A program made the translations under genes and the position numbers. From positions 186,001 to 250,000 of the forward strand of contig WNYE01000058.1 of NCBI GenBank assembly GCA_021396245.1: DNA of 64,000 nt, given 5' to 3'. The notes beneath the pieces are model-generated. The model ran no database searches. It saw only the letters and a list, made by a program, of their open reading frames with translations, and was not told the origin of the DNA. How positions within the stretch are numbered: position 1 is the stretch's first letter; every line of letters starts with the position of its first letter. This DNA is from Sporothrix humicola. Its lineage: Eukaryota; Ascomycota; Sordariomycetes; Ophiostomatales; Ophiostomataceae. This document shows positions 44,426 to 56,491 of this stretch, in pieces.

Positions 44426-47400
44426 GGCTGGCAGTTCATCTCAAGGCCGTGCCGGGCGTGGGAACCATCCGTATCGTCGACCGGCCCTCAATACGTCACT
44501 GTCGATGGGGGATGTCGTGTGTCGAAGCTCAATGATATGGGGTCGGAGGTCACGAGAAAGGTCCTTCTGTGACGTGTCGTCTAAGTCTGTCGACAATCTA
44601 AAGGCCACGAGATCGTCCAAGCTCGAAAAGAGGCAGCTAGATTTGGTTGTCGAGTCCTGGAGGGGAAAAGTGTGTCGATGTCGAGGTGGCAGCGAGTGCC
44701 TGCTTTTGGAACTGGGTTTGTTGTTGTGTGCCTCTTGTGTCCTTCTCTTTCTTGGTCTCAGCCTATACGGCTATGTTGCTGGGCAGACCTGCAAGCAATG
44801 TAACGAGGCGAGCGGAGTGGGAGAGTGTAGAGAGTGTCGAAATCCTGGAACAAGGAAAAGAGATTGGAGGGAACAAAATTGACAGGAAGCAGAAACCGAG
44901 CAAAAACAAGCCTTCTGACAAGAAAAGAGCCTGAAGGCCGCGCTTTGGGTATAGTTGTTTTGGGCGGGTATTGGAATATTGGAAAAAGAAAGGCGGCGAG
45001 ACGGAACCGCAAAAACAAGAAAAATAGAAGAGGAGGGGGACGCAAGAAAGACGGTAAGGCCAGTAGCCAGTGAAGAGAAAAACAGTAAAGCGTCAGGCTG
45101 TATGAAGAAAAGAAACAAAATAGGTAACAGTCGAAGCAAGAATAGGAAGAAGGTGCAGAGGAAGTGTGAAGACGAGACACAATGGGATGACGGTAGTAGT
45201 GAGCGGGTTCGGAAAGTACGCAGCTGGGACAAAATCAAGGCAGGCTGTGTTTCCAGCGGGCAGTGACGACCCAGCTAGGCTAGGGGCCAAAAGAAGGAGG
45301 AAGGAAGGCCTGAACAGGCGTAGATTCTTTTGGGCCGGGGCTATTTGCTAGGGGAAAGCTAAAACAGGCGGCGGCCAGGGCAGGTCCAGGTCAGTTTGGC
45401 GTCTGGGCGGGACTAACAACTGCAGTCTGTAGGAGGCTAGAATGACATCGAATTGTGTATTTCAGAGCAGGACCTGTCAGAGCCAGACAAGTTCAAGAGG
45501 GCAGGAGGGTAAGGGGATACACCTTCGGCCTCTCAAGGGGGAAGGTGCGGTGGGCAAGGGAGTGGTGGGAATGGAAGGAGCCCGGACAAGAAACCTGGGA
45601 CGAAGCATCAACTCGTGGAAAGCGCGTGTGAGCACACAGTTTACAACGAACAATGAGGGATTGGGAAGGCGCGAGGAACGTGAGGGCGTGAGAAGCGGCG
45701 GATCGCACACAACAGCAACGGGCAAAATTAGCAGGATTGGGGGTTGGCCTTTGGGGCCGTTGGCCAGGATTTTGGTTTAGATTCTGGTATTTCTGGTATT
45801 TCTGGCCTTTCTCTCGAAAAGAGCCAGGGGTGGGCGACGGTGGACGCGCGACTGAAGCAGGCAAATTGAGGAATGGCCCATGGGGGGACAAGGCCGCAAA
45901 AAACTTGGCGATCGGCGCCCTATGACGTAACCGGGGGCTGGGGGGTTGGCAGTTGCAATTATTCTGCAATTTTTACCCAGTGAGCCAGTGGTGGTCGCGC
46001 GCGCAGGTTAAAACAGCAAAATAGCGTAGCGCCGATTTTGTGTGGGCCAGCGAATGGGCCTGGGCCCTTTTCATGCCTTTCTCTTCTTCTACACCACAGT
46101 TGCCGCTTGTCTCCTGTCTGGGGCTGTCTCGGGAAAGAGCATATGTCGTCAAGTCGAAGCGCAGAGAGACGAATCTCGTGTTCCTTCCCTTTCCAGGACA
46201 GCGAGCAAATTAACGAAATGTGGCGGCCGCGATGGCACGGTGGGAAGTCACGATGGTCTGGCTCGTTGCGGTTCACCTATCTCTGCATAATGCACCTATC
46301 TCTGCATAATGCACCTATCTCTGCATAATGCACCTTCTCTTTCAGTAATTGCTTTTTGCGGGCGCTCCGTCGCCAGAAAAGGCGCGATGGTGGCAACGGT
46401 GGAGGGCACCACCTGTGCAAAACGTCCGGACAAGCTCGCCAATTGTGAGATGTCCCACGGAGATTTCCTTCCTGGAGACGACAAGCAAAAAAAGAAACAA
46501 AAAAGAAACGCCCCGGTAGGTCACACCGGGCTGGATCAAAATAGACTCCCACTTCAGGACGGGCCAGGCTATTAGACCATGGATTGCTCCTTCCCTTTTT
46601 CAGTGTCGTGCAAACAAGTCAGTGCGCGCAGATGCCTCTGTTCGGTTCGTATCGTGTTGTTCACCTGCAGCCCGCTCTCTACGGACAGCCTGGCTCCTTC
46701 TCGGTTTTTGACGTCGTGCAAAGCCAGACCGCAAAAGGCCGCCACAGCTGAGTGGGCATGGGCAAAATGCAAAATCGAGCGCGATCTGTCTCGTTTTGTT
46801 GATCCAACGGTGTAGACTGTCCATATACCAGCTTATGCATGTCTCGTTCCTCTAGCCTTGCCGTTGACCTGGGAGTCTGCAAATCATGAGTATTGCTTAT
46901 TGAAAGGCTGGCCGTGTTGCCGTTTGGTCCGGCTGTTTATGAATATTTTTATTGATTCTCTTATTTATTTCCAGACCTTCGCCCTTTATCAACAGTTCTC
47001 CCTTCTCCCAATGTTTCGTCCTACCTGCCCGTGTCTCAAACCGGTCTGTTGCTTACTGCGACGTTGCAAATTATCGTGTTTACTTACTCGTCTCGCTGGC
47101 GTTCAACAAAGGAAGTCATGCGCAAATGCAAGACAAAAAAAGATGCACATCTTTACGCAGTTCGATCCTCCCAGACACGGCAGAACGGTCTGTGGTCATC
47201 GCTGCGCCGTTCGTGATATCGGCTGATGCTATTTATGTCCACCGATTCTTTAATCCCTACCAAAGTCTTCAATCCCATCTAAAGTGTTTAGAATTCCTTT
47301 TTCTGCACGTGTCCTTCTCACCTCACGATCGTCCAGCTGTCGTCAATCCTAATCCTTTTGGGGACGCCCCGGTTATGTTCCAATCGTAGAACACGCATCG

Positions 47401-48478
47401 GAATCGAAAGTTGCTTGTGGTATGAGGAGAAAAAACGGGCCAATGCTACAATACGACCTTGTCAGCTCCTGTCCAAGGCGACGGGAGAAAAGCAAGATTG
47501 GAATTATGACGTAGGGGCGGGAACCAATGCGGAAGTGGAGTGCCAGGCGGGCCAATCAGACGAGGGCGTCCCCTGCTTGCCGCCTTGTGGTGGTCTGTTC
47601 CAACGTGAGCCAAGCAAAATTCACTAATTCACTAAAACCCACCTGAAATGGCGCCGTAATTTTTCAGCCAACAAGCACCACACCTTCTAACATTTCAGCC
47701 CGTCCACTTTTGTATGCAACAGACGACCACCAATACACGAACATTGATCACGATTGGCTGTTGCTAATTTAAGTTTAGACCGTTCCCGTTCCTGACAATT
47801 GCTTCGACCAAATCGAGCTTCTGTTGTTTTTGTTGATGGCGTTTTGGGAAGTGCAAACCCGTCTTAGTCGTCAAGCTGTTTTACCAGGTGGGCATTTACG
47901 CAACTTCCAACATACGCAGGTGTTTTGGCGTTTCAAATCTCGTCAGGTTCATTAGAACCAGTATCCCTGCCAGTTACGCCAGCTCTGGCGTTGCGCCCCC
48001 AGATTTGACGGGAGAGCGGCATAAAAAGACGTTGCTGATCAGCAAATCCGTCGCAAGATGGACACGCAAGGCTACGAAGCCGAGGAAAAGCTATGTGAAA
48101 AGAGAAAAATCGATGCAATATTCGTACGCTATGTAATATCTGTGGGCGGCATATACCCAATACGCAAAAACTACGAGACCCTGATCTGAACCTGAAGACC
48201 GGTAATAAACAAAATAAAGAAAATAAAAGGAAATACTCCAGAATTGCTATTCCTGAAAATAGCCAAGGCCGTTGATGCGGTGTCTCCGTATGAGTGTCGT
48301 TTCCACCTTTTTTTCGTTGAGATTTGATATCTCACTGAAGCTCGAGGACGTCTCATTCTTATCTTTCACCAAATGTAAAGAGTTTTGAGCCTTACCAAGA
48401 GCTCAGCGTCGTTCCTCTCGCCTCCTCTCGCCTCTTTTCCATCTTCCCCCTCCTCTTGTAGCCCTCTCGTCCGCTGCA
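44426..48478. other. 4 kb upstream of the histidine kinase gene, no recognisable gene
   Basis: About 44.8-45.3 kb is purine-rich on the plus strand, meaning pyrimidine-rich in the kinase direction, as in a 5' leader. It also holds a 19-bp tandem repeat at 46274-46334 and a GCCAATCAG box at 47551-47559. Short frames on both strands lack codon bias and known motifs. The rightmost part is probably the 3' UTR of the cytochrome b561 gene. Confidence 0.5.
46274..46334. repeat. 19-bp minisatellite, three perfect copies
   Basis: CACCTATCTCTGCATAATG occurs three times head to tail, followed by CACC. No flanking gene is involved. With perfect identity and no spacers, it looks like a recent slippage or duplication product. 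Confidence 0.9.
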
Positions 48479-49308
48479 TTACTGCCGCAGGCCGAGCTTG
48501 CGGATGTGGATGCGCGGGTACACACCCACAACAACCAGGCCCGCCGCCACCAACACACCCCAGAGCTTAATGTTGAGCACGTTGACGTTGTAGTCTGTGG
48601 CCGTCGCCGTGGCCACCGTAGCCAGGAGCAGTGGCAGAACCACTGCGTAGCCGGACCACCGGTGCTGCTTCCACAGCGCCTTGGCCCGGTCGACACGGTC
48701 GGGGCCGCTGCCAAAGATAAAGGCGGGCGCGAGCCATACCACGAAGCCGAAAACGTACTGGCCGATAAGGACGACGGCCGTCAGCACGCCCAGGTAGCCG
48801 TGGACGGAGTGGAAGTGGACGCCGTGGGACTTAATCTTGTTGGCCTCGATGATGGTGACGCCGCCAATCAGAATGAGAAACGAGAGAACCTGGAGGGCGG
48901 CATGGGCGTGGGCGCCGCGGACCTTGTCGCCAGCCGTCGAGGTCGGCTGTAGGACCAGAATGGCCTGGATGACGACAAAGACGCCGACGGACTGCAGCAG
49001 GGGATGGGGCGAGAAGAGGGGGAGCAGCGGCGGGTGCTGGAAGACGGCTTTCCAGACAAGGACAACGAGCAGGAGGGCGCCGATCTGGGCAAGCCAAGCA
49101 GTGCCTGAGAGGTGCAGCTTAGTATGTGTATTAACAACAAGTAATACGGAGTATATCGGAACTCACCAATGTAAAGGTTGGAAAAGAGGCTCTGGCCGGG
49201 CTTCTGCAGGACGTCACCGGGCTCGCCCAACAGAGGGGCCGACTCGTCGACACGGTTGTCGGTGGCCTCAGCCGGCTCTCTGGCCGGTGACTCTCTGTTT
49301 GACGCCAT
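48479..49308 (-). CDS. Cytochrome b561-domain membrane protein
   Basis: Exons 49308-49167 and 49104-48479 (62-nt intron) give 255 residues. The soluble N-terminus (about 45 residues, acidic) is followed by six likely membrane spans at about 50-68, 78-97, 110-130, 142-170, 190-208 and 220-240. Histidines in RGAHAHAAL and HGVHFHSVHGYLG sit at the start of helices three and four, as expected for b-type heme ligands in b561 proteins. These proteins move electrons across membranes, often from ascorbate or to ferric iron. No DOMON or other extra domain is present, so it is a bare b561 core. Its membrane and electron partners are unknown. The intron contains the TACGGAGTA nonamer also found in the 31.1 kb palindrome. 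Confidence 0.9.
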
Positions 49309-50938
49309 TGGCTGTGTGGTTGGTGTGTGGTTTGGGGATGTCGTTTGTGTATTGTTTCTTCTTTCTCCACGAATCGGTAATCAATGGAGCCCCCACAAAC
49401 GAGTAGTGTATCCCCGATTTGATGCTAGCTCCCTATCAAAATCCTCTTTTTTGAGCTCGGCCGAAGCTTGTCAAATCTTCAAAGGCTGTCGTTTTGTCGG
49501 CAGATTCCGATTTTGATTAGATGTCGATAGCTTGACAGTTGTTTGTCTGGGGAAAGATGAAGGCCCCGAAGTTGAATGGATGATAAGACACGAAGACAGA
49601 TGTCAAGAAGAGGGGCTGTATCGCTGCAGATTACGCCACCTTGACGGTCGATGGCGATGATGACAAAAAGGGGAGAAGCTCTACGGGCAAATTGCCATAG
49701 TCCACCGTTACGTGCTTGCTAACGAACAGGGGCTGATTGGCCTGGTGGGGTGCGACAGGAACCAGAGAAAGGAACCAGAGGAACCAAGAGGATTAGAGGC
49801 CCTGGCGCCCAGAGCCCCCGCATTATGTTGTGCGCCGCAAAAAGCGCAAGAGTCGTCAAGGTCCTTCTGATTACGTAGAGTTGGAGGAGGTGCCCGGCCG
49901 CTCTTGCCCGTGGTCAGCCAAGCCGTGTGTGTCTTGCGTTGAACGACATCTCCTTCCGGTTCGGGCAACTTTTGATGATGCACAATGCCGTGCAGGGAAA
50001 CAGCGACCTTACACAGTACTTTCTTTTTGAGTTCTTATATCAGTGCCTGCCGGCCCAATTGGATACTACCGTCTGCGCTCCGTATTACCTAAGGCTCGCC
50101 GAAACAGCCCTCCGAAAGAGCAGTGAGGCCCGCTATTACGTATTTTGGTTGGTGGGCAATCACCAAAATGGCAAAAACTGATTGGCGCCTGGCGGGGAAA
50201 ACGATACGACTCGGTGCAATTCAGACGCTGCGAGACGAAAACGACACCAAAGACCCCTACCAAACCACTAAAATTCGATCCTCTAATCGTCTTTTATCGC
50301 CGTTTCTGTGAGGGCGGTATCGGCTTTGTCCGATGGAAGGCGCTTGGAGCCCGACCGCGGCCGGCCGGACCCTCCAATATCCCCAAGATCTCAACGACTC
50401 GCGTGCCTCGAGACGCGATTGCGTGTTGAAAGACCTCTTTTTTGGCCAAAAGTCGTGATAGTTTCAGGGCATCAGAAAGTGTTGAAGAGAGGGTTCAAAA
50501 CAACGACAAGAGAACGGACATTGCTAGCATTCGACTGGGCTATCATTATATCCCTTTATTGTGAGTTCTAGCCCTGTTCTGGTCAGCGAATCTCGAGATC
50601 CAAAACGACAAGTCCTGTGGCAAAACCGCAAACCCGGTGGATTTTTCTTTTACCTAACAACGCTCCATCGGCCAAGAAGCTTTGTGGAGCACTATCACAA
50701 GCACCCGATTTCTCTCCTTCTCTTTTCAACTTCTTATTCTCGAACCTTTTTGGTTATATACCCCTCACCCATTTGATCTTTTGGCTCTTTTCGAGAATAT
50801 TGAGATATTCAGACATTTGAGTTAGACTTCTTTTTAGATATTCAAAAGCAATCAAGCCAAAGGAGCAGGAATACACCAGACTTATATACACATTGAACTT
50901 CTTAAATTATACCCCCATCCCCCACGAACGTCACAAAA
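49309..50938. promoter_or_regulatory. Shared upstream region of cytochrome b561 and allantoicase genes
   Basis: 1.63 kb between divergent starts. Several GATA cores lie in the last 0.8 kb before allantoicase, which fits nitrogen control of purine catabolism in fungi, but the number is near what chance gives. An imperfect inverted repeat (ATTTTGG ... CCAAAAT) lies at about 50140-50170. The last 100 nt are AT-rich leader. No coding frame is supported. Confidence 0.45.
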
Positions 50939-52159
50939 ATGTCGGAAACTGCCGAGTACAAGCTGGAGGACGTCAAGGCGACGCAGGTTGCCGCCGCCGA
51001 TATTGACTCGACGTTCCGCTCCAACAGCATCGGTACGTGAGCTGTTAATCGCGCGGACTTGGACTGTGCACGATAACCCCCACGCGGTCTCTCTTTACGT
51101 CTTCTTTTTATGTTCTTTGATGTCTCTACCCCATCTGCCACTTCCTAAAACTGTTCACAGCTGACCTCGTGCATAGATCTCGTTTCTGCTGGCCTCGAGG
51201 GCAAGGTCCTCGCCTTCTCCAACCAATGGTTTGCCGATGCCGACAACCTGCTAACGCCCACGGCGCCCATCCGCCAGGCGGGCAAGATGGTCTACAGCGG
51301 TGCCTGGTTCGATGGATGGGAGACGCGCCGCCACAACCCCGAGCCCTTTGATTGGGTGATTATCCGCCTGGGCGTCGCTTCGGGCACAGTAACGGGCGTC
51401 GAGATCGACACTGCCTTTTTCAGCGGCAACGAGGCCCCCGCCATTTCCATCGAGGGCTGCTTCAGCGCTGACGACAAGGAGGTTGTGTCGTGGGGCGGCA
51501 GCCGCGGCGGCTGGGAGACGATTCTGGGCGTGCAGCCCTGCGGCCCGAGCCAGCGCCACGGCTGGAAGCTGGACTCTGAGACCACCAAGGCCTACACGCA
51601 CGTGCGCCTCAACATGTACCCCGACGGCGGCATTGCGCGCTTCCGCCTGTTCGGCCACGCCAAGCCCGTATTCCCCGAGGACGCCAGCGCCGTTTTCGAC
51701 CTTGCGGCGGCCCAGAACGGCGGTGTCGCCGTCGCCTGCAGCGACCAGCACTTCGGCACCAAGGACAACCTGCTGCTGCCCGGCCGCGGCAAGGATATGG
51801 GCGACGGCTGGGAGACGGCGCGCTCGCGCTCCAAGGACCACGTTGACTGGGCCGTTATCCGCCTGGGCGCACCCACCAACATCCAGCGCTTTATTGTCGA
51901 CACGGCCTACTTCCGCGGCAACTTCCCCCAGAAGGTTAAGGTCGAGGCGCTGCAGTGGGCTGGCCCTGCTGGCTCGGAGCCTGCCCACGACGACGCTGCC
52001 TGGGTCGAGGCTGTCCCTCCCTCCAAGTGCGGCCCCGACCAGGAGCACGAGTTCACGTCGCAGCTGCCCGCTGGCCAGGTCGCTACTCACGTGAAGCTGG
52101 TCATGATCCCCGATGGCGGTGTTAAGCGCATCCGCGTCTTTGGTACCCGGGCCATCTAA
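50939..52159 (+). CDS. alc-1: Allantoicase
   Basis: Exons 50939-51032 and 51177-52159 give 358 residues. The 144-nt intron uses the second of two nearby AG acceptors (51176); the first at 51160 would shift the frame. Two allantoicase repeats are clear. The first begins DLVSAGLEGKVLAFSNQWFA and contains YSGAWFDGWETRRHN. The second has VAVACSDQHFGTKDNLLLPG and DMGDGWETARSRSKDHVDW. Each ends in a strand pattern like HVRLNMYPDGGIARFRLFG or HVKLVMIPDGGVKRIRVFG. The enzyme converts allantoate to ureidoglycolate and urea, letting the fungus use purines as nitrogen. It corresponds to Neurospora alc and yeast DAL2. No other purine-catabolism gene is in the window. AATAAA at 52202 may direct 3'-end formation. 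Confidence 0.97.
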
Positions 52160-53190
52160 GGACAATTCGGTCGGTGGATGATCATATAGCTATAGCGTTT
52201 GAATAAACCCCAAATTGAAAGTTACGACCAGTTTTGTGCAGAACTTGTGATGTGCTATGTCGTAGAACAGAGATGACTTGATAGGTGAAGGATATTCATA
52301 ACATTTACAGCCACAACCACTCAATTGTGGTATCGGACGACAATATATCAGGCTCTAGTTTAAACAATTCTTTTCTTCTCAATAATATAAATGGAATGGA
52401 AATAAAAAGATCAGAACAAGGGGAAGACTACGTCTGCATGTCAATCGCTACCACGTGACACATCACGCGCTTATCTAATCTTCCGGATACAGCTCTCATT
52501 ACGATAGAAGCCTAGATGTCCACAGTAACTAAAGCTACGTTCCAGTCTAATTTCCCAACATGGAGCATTGTCCCTTGTCGGGCAGCTATCGGTAGATTGT
52601 TGAATAGGGAAAACAGACTGGTGGTTCTACAGACAATATTGATCTCTCCTTTATTTTGATTCTCACTTTTGCCCCTTTTTGCGCCGATTCCAAAGAAAAC
52701 AAGGAAAGAACAGCATCCGGGATACCGACGACCGCGAAAAGTCCGCCCACTTGCCCTTTCCCTTTACTGCGGGCGCCGCCCATTCCCATTAGTCGATCTG
52801 CCCCGCGCCACAACAAGCCAGGGCAAGAGCACCACCACCACGCCGCCTGAGGTGCATGCAGCAAGAGCAACCGTCACCAACACACAAGGCAGGACCTGCT
52901 TTCCATAACCTCCTTTCACAAATACCGGAAACAACATTTTCCAACAATCAACATCCCACGCAAACGATGCGCTGAGGGATAAGCACGACCGCCATTTGCG
53001 AATTGAACGACGACATAGCACACGACCATTGCCCCTGGCAGCAACGAGACAACAACCCGCACGACACAGTCTGGGGTGGTATGGACTTGCGGCCCTCCCC
53101 CGCGGCCTCCGATTCCACCAAACTTAGACTACCGGGGCTTATCAGAGGGAGCCCCTATTGATACCGCCTGACGACGGCTTTCTCCGAACA
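52160..53190. promoter_or_regulatory. 3' UTR of allantoicase and promoter/leader of ankyrin-DIL gene
   Basis: A 1.03 kb tandem gap. AATAAA at 52202-52207 lies 43 nt after the allantoicase stop. A CACGTG occurs near 52450 and the last 500 nt are C/A-rich leader. The frame upstream of 53191 is open but has no ATG. Confidence 0.5.
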
Positions 53191-55939
53191 ATGGACGCAG
53201 ACGAGGAGCACGACGCCTTTGGCGGCGGCGGCTTCGGATCGTCGGGCGATGAGGGTGTGAGCAAGGCCAAGAAGCCCCGCGACTTGCCATTAGATCTGCC
53301 CAAATCTCTCGACGACCGGCGACGGCCGACAGACCTCGTGCCCGAGACAGAACTTTACGACGGCTGGCAAGGGCAGTCCCAGTTCCTGACGTCGCCGATG
53401 CTGGCGAAACCGCTCGGCTTCGGCGAGCTAACTCTCAACGACCCCAACTACGGCGAAGATTTGACAAAAGGACTTGTGCCGGACAGCGATACACGACTCA
53501 TGGAGATGCTGGCGGCACAGGCGGCGCTCTCCAACAACGCCTCCGCCATTGCCGAAGATGAGGACGCCGTGGCGACCAACGAGAACCTGTCCGAAGAAGA
53601 AAAGAAGGAGACGTTGCAGCGGATCTTCAACATGGCGGCCAGCAACGGCAATGTCACGCAAGTTCGCAAGATTCTGGAGGGCAAGGCACGACCGTTTATC
53701 GACCTCAACACACCCGACGAAGACGGCACGCCACCTCTTATCTATGCGAGCTGCTTCGGCCACGAGGGCGTCGTACAGGCACTGATTGCCGCCGGCGCCG
53801 ACGTCGACCGGCAGGACCGCAACCACTGGAGCGCGCTGATGTGGGCCATGACGAACCGGCATAAGAATATTGCCAAGCTGCTGCTCGACAGCGGCGCGGC
53901 AACCGACACCAAGACGTCGAGCGGGCGCACAGCCTTCGACTTTGTGCCCCCAGACAGCGAGATGTCCTTTTATCTGCACGACAGCGGCTACAACATTGGC
54001 AGCGCGGGCGTGACAGACGATTTTTACAACGAGGGCTTCTCGCAGGACCGGTTCGAAGAGGAGATGGCCGAGAACGAGATGCGGCGGCGAATGATGATGG
54101 AGAGTGCGCGCGACCTCGAGGTGGACCTTGGCAACGTTGGTATCGACGACCAGCCAGAGGTAAGTGCCACCCATGATACACACATACTCCTGATTACCTA
54201 GGACCCCCTCATTAACAGAACAGCAGCCGGTGGACGAGTTTGAGGAGGAGCAGCAAGAATTTGACTGGTCGCGATGCTTGCACGACCAAATGTTTGTGTT
54301 CCAGGAAGTCGACCTCGACCGCATCCTCGACATTGTCATTACCAACATGCAGCCCCAGCGCTCACCATCACAAAAACCCGTACCCGCCAACGTTATCTTT
54401 TTGAGCGCCCGTTATGCACACTACCACTCGAGCGAGGACCTGCTGGCTAAGCTGCTGATCACGGCCATGGACAAGATCAATGATGTGGTTGAGCAGCACC
54501 AGTGGGACATGACGATTCTCGCCTTTTGGATCTCAAATGCAACACTCCTTCTCCACTACCTCAAAAAGGACGCAGGGCTCGTCGAGGCCACTACAGAGTT
54601 CCAGGCACAGCTGGCTGAACTTATTAACGAGATTTTCATCCTGATTGTGCGTGACGCTGAGCGACGACTCGACAAGGTGCTGGACGCGGCCATGCTCGAC
54701 CACGAAATTATTCCCGGTTTCGAAGACATTACATTCCAAAACGAGTGGAAGATCTTTAAGCGCAAAAAGGAAGTCAAGGAGGAGCCCCTAGAGCGGCGGA
54801 TGCGCCCGCCCTCGCCCAAACAGCGTGCCAAGCCGGCACCGCGCAACGTGACCTCACTGCTGTCGTCGACGCTCTTTGTGCTGGACCTGTACGACGTGCA
54901 CTCGGTCATTACCGCCCAAATCATCTCGCAGTTGCTCTACTGGCTCAGCGCCGAGCTCTTTAACCGCATCATGTCCAACCGCAAGTACCTGGCGCGCACA
55001 AAGGCCATGCAGATCCGCATGAACGTTTCCATACTCGAGGACTGGGCGCGCACAAACAACCGCATGCCCGAGCACTACGAACACGGCGAGATGCGCTCCT
55101 CGGGCGAGCCCACGATGGAAGCCGCTCGGCGCCACCTGGAACCCGTCATTCAGCTCCTGCAGTGGCTCCAATGTTTCTCGTCCCTCGGCGCTGACGATCT
55201 GGAGGCACTGGTCGGCACCCTGCAGCAGCTCAAGTCTCTGAGCCCGCAGCAGCTGATCCACGCCGCCGAGCACTACCGGCCCGAAGTCGGCGAAAAGGGT
55301 CTACCCAAGAGCGCCATGAAGTATCTGGTGGCGATCCAGCGAGAGGCCGCGATACGGCGCGAAAACCGGCGCAAGACCATGTCGCCGACACCGCCAGTGA
55401 AGACGACGAATAAAAAGCTGTCGAAACAAGCGGCAGCTCCCGCGGCAACACCGCCAGCGTTTGTCGTCAAGGCCGTCGCCTCGGCCGCTGCCACAGCCTA
55501 CGGCGCACCACCTGCCCTCGCCGATTTTGCCGGCTCGGCGGCCGTCAAAGTCAACGAGGCCCAGGCCGCCGAGGCCGCAGCACAAGCCCAGGCGCAAGCA
55601 GAACGAGACGCGCCGTCAACGCCCGCCAAAAAGGCCAACGGTAGTGGCAGTACAATAACGACACCCGCCAAACAGGCTGAGGACGAGGATGAGGATGACG
55701 ACGCACCGAAGCACTTGCTGCTGGACCCCGCGCTGATGCTGCCATTCACGTTGCCCTCGGCGACGGACATGCTCGTGTCGTACGGCGCCGGATTCGGCGG
55801 CATGAACCGCGAGCGCGAGCACAAATACATCCCGACGCTGCCGCCGGAGTTCCTGGCCAAGCTGGAGAGCTCCAACAACAACAACGGCAACCGGCGGCCG
55901 ATGTTTGGCGAGAAGGACTGGGAGAACGAGGAGGTGTAG
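53191..55939 (+). CDS. Ankyrin-repeat and DIL (dilute) domain protein
   Basis: Exons 53191-54159 and 54224-55939 give 894 residues. An acidic N-terminus is followed by ankyrin repeats at about 145-260 (DEDGTPPLIYASCFGHEGVV, NHWSALMWAMTNRHKNIAKL, SGRTAFDFVPPDSEM). After the intron a DIL domain spans about 390-700: ANVIFLSARYAHYHSSEDLL, FWISNATLLLHYLKKDAGL, SLLSSTLFVLDLYDVHSVI and QIISQLLYWLSAELFNRIMS. The DIL fold is the cargo-binding tail of myosin V and is also found in a fungal ankyrin-DIL family without a motor, which this matches. A role in trafficking or polarity is plausible but unproven. The C-terminal 200 residues are Ala-rich and acidic, ending with a short conserved-looking PTLPPEFLAKLE. 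The acceptor is a tandem AACAGCAG, giving or omitting one Gln. Confidence 0.93.
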
Positions 55940-56491
55940 GACATGTGGAGAAGGGGATAAAAGAACACAAAAAAGAAAAGAAATATGATAGGTGACGAGA
56001 GACATGTCACTCTTATTTAGTTGGACTAGCATTGTAGACAATGGCATTATAATTGGGGGCTTTCTTTTTTACGTTAACAGAAGCATACACAAACACATGC
56101 AATGCCTTGGTATCGAACCTTGTGAAAATGATATGTTATTTGAATATGCCTTTCCTCGTAAACAATCTGTTGTGAAAGGATTTTAGACGATATTCACTTT
56201 ATTTGGTTAGCTTCATAAATTGTATATTTACATTGCCGAAAATAATCTTTTTTATTTATTTTTATTTTGGAAAAAAAAAAAAAAGATAAAAGATTACATT
56301 TCCTCACAAGTACCAGAAACATCCATGTCTTAAATTATTTGTCATTTTTCAGACTAAATATAATAAAAAGATCAAGCATTGCAAGCGAAAGTAAAGTTCT
56401 CATAACTGTCATCATATATAGCAATCTGTGTGCTCTGATTTAAACGCTGATCCACCACGACAACCAATTTTCATCCACAACCCACCCTCAA
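55940..56491. other. Convergent 3' ends, strongly AT-rich
   Basis: 552 nt between the stops of the ankyrin-DIL gene and HPPD. Very AT-rich from about 56160 to 56420, with a long A run near 56270. No coding or RNA gene is seen. Confidence 0.6.

Noticed and set aside
46274..46334. Possible CRISPR-like array
   Set aside because: Units are directly adjacent without spacers, and the host is a eukaryote; it is a minisatellite.
50180..50850. GATA sites upstream of allantoicase as proof of nitrogen control
   Set aside because: Several GATA cores are present, but about that many are expected by chance in this length, so the sequence alone does not show regulation.
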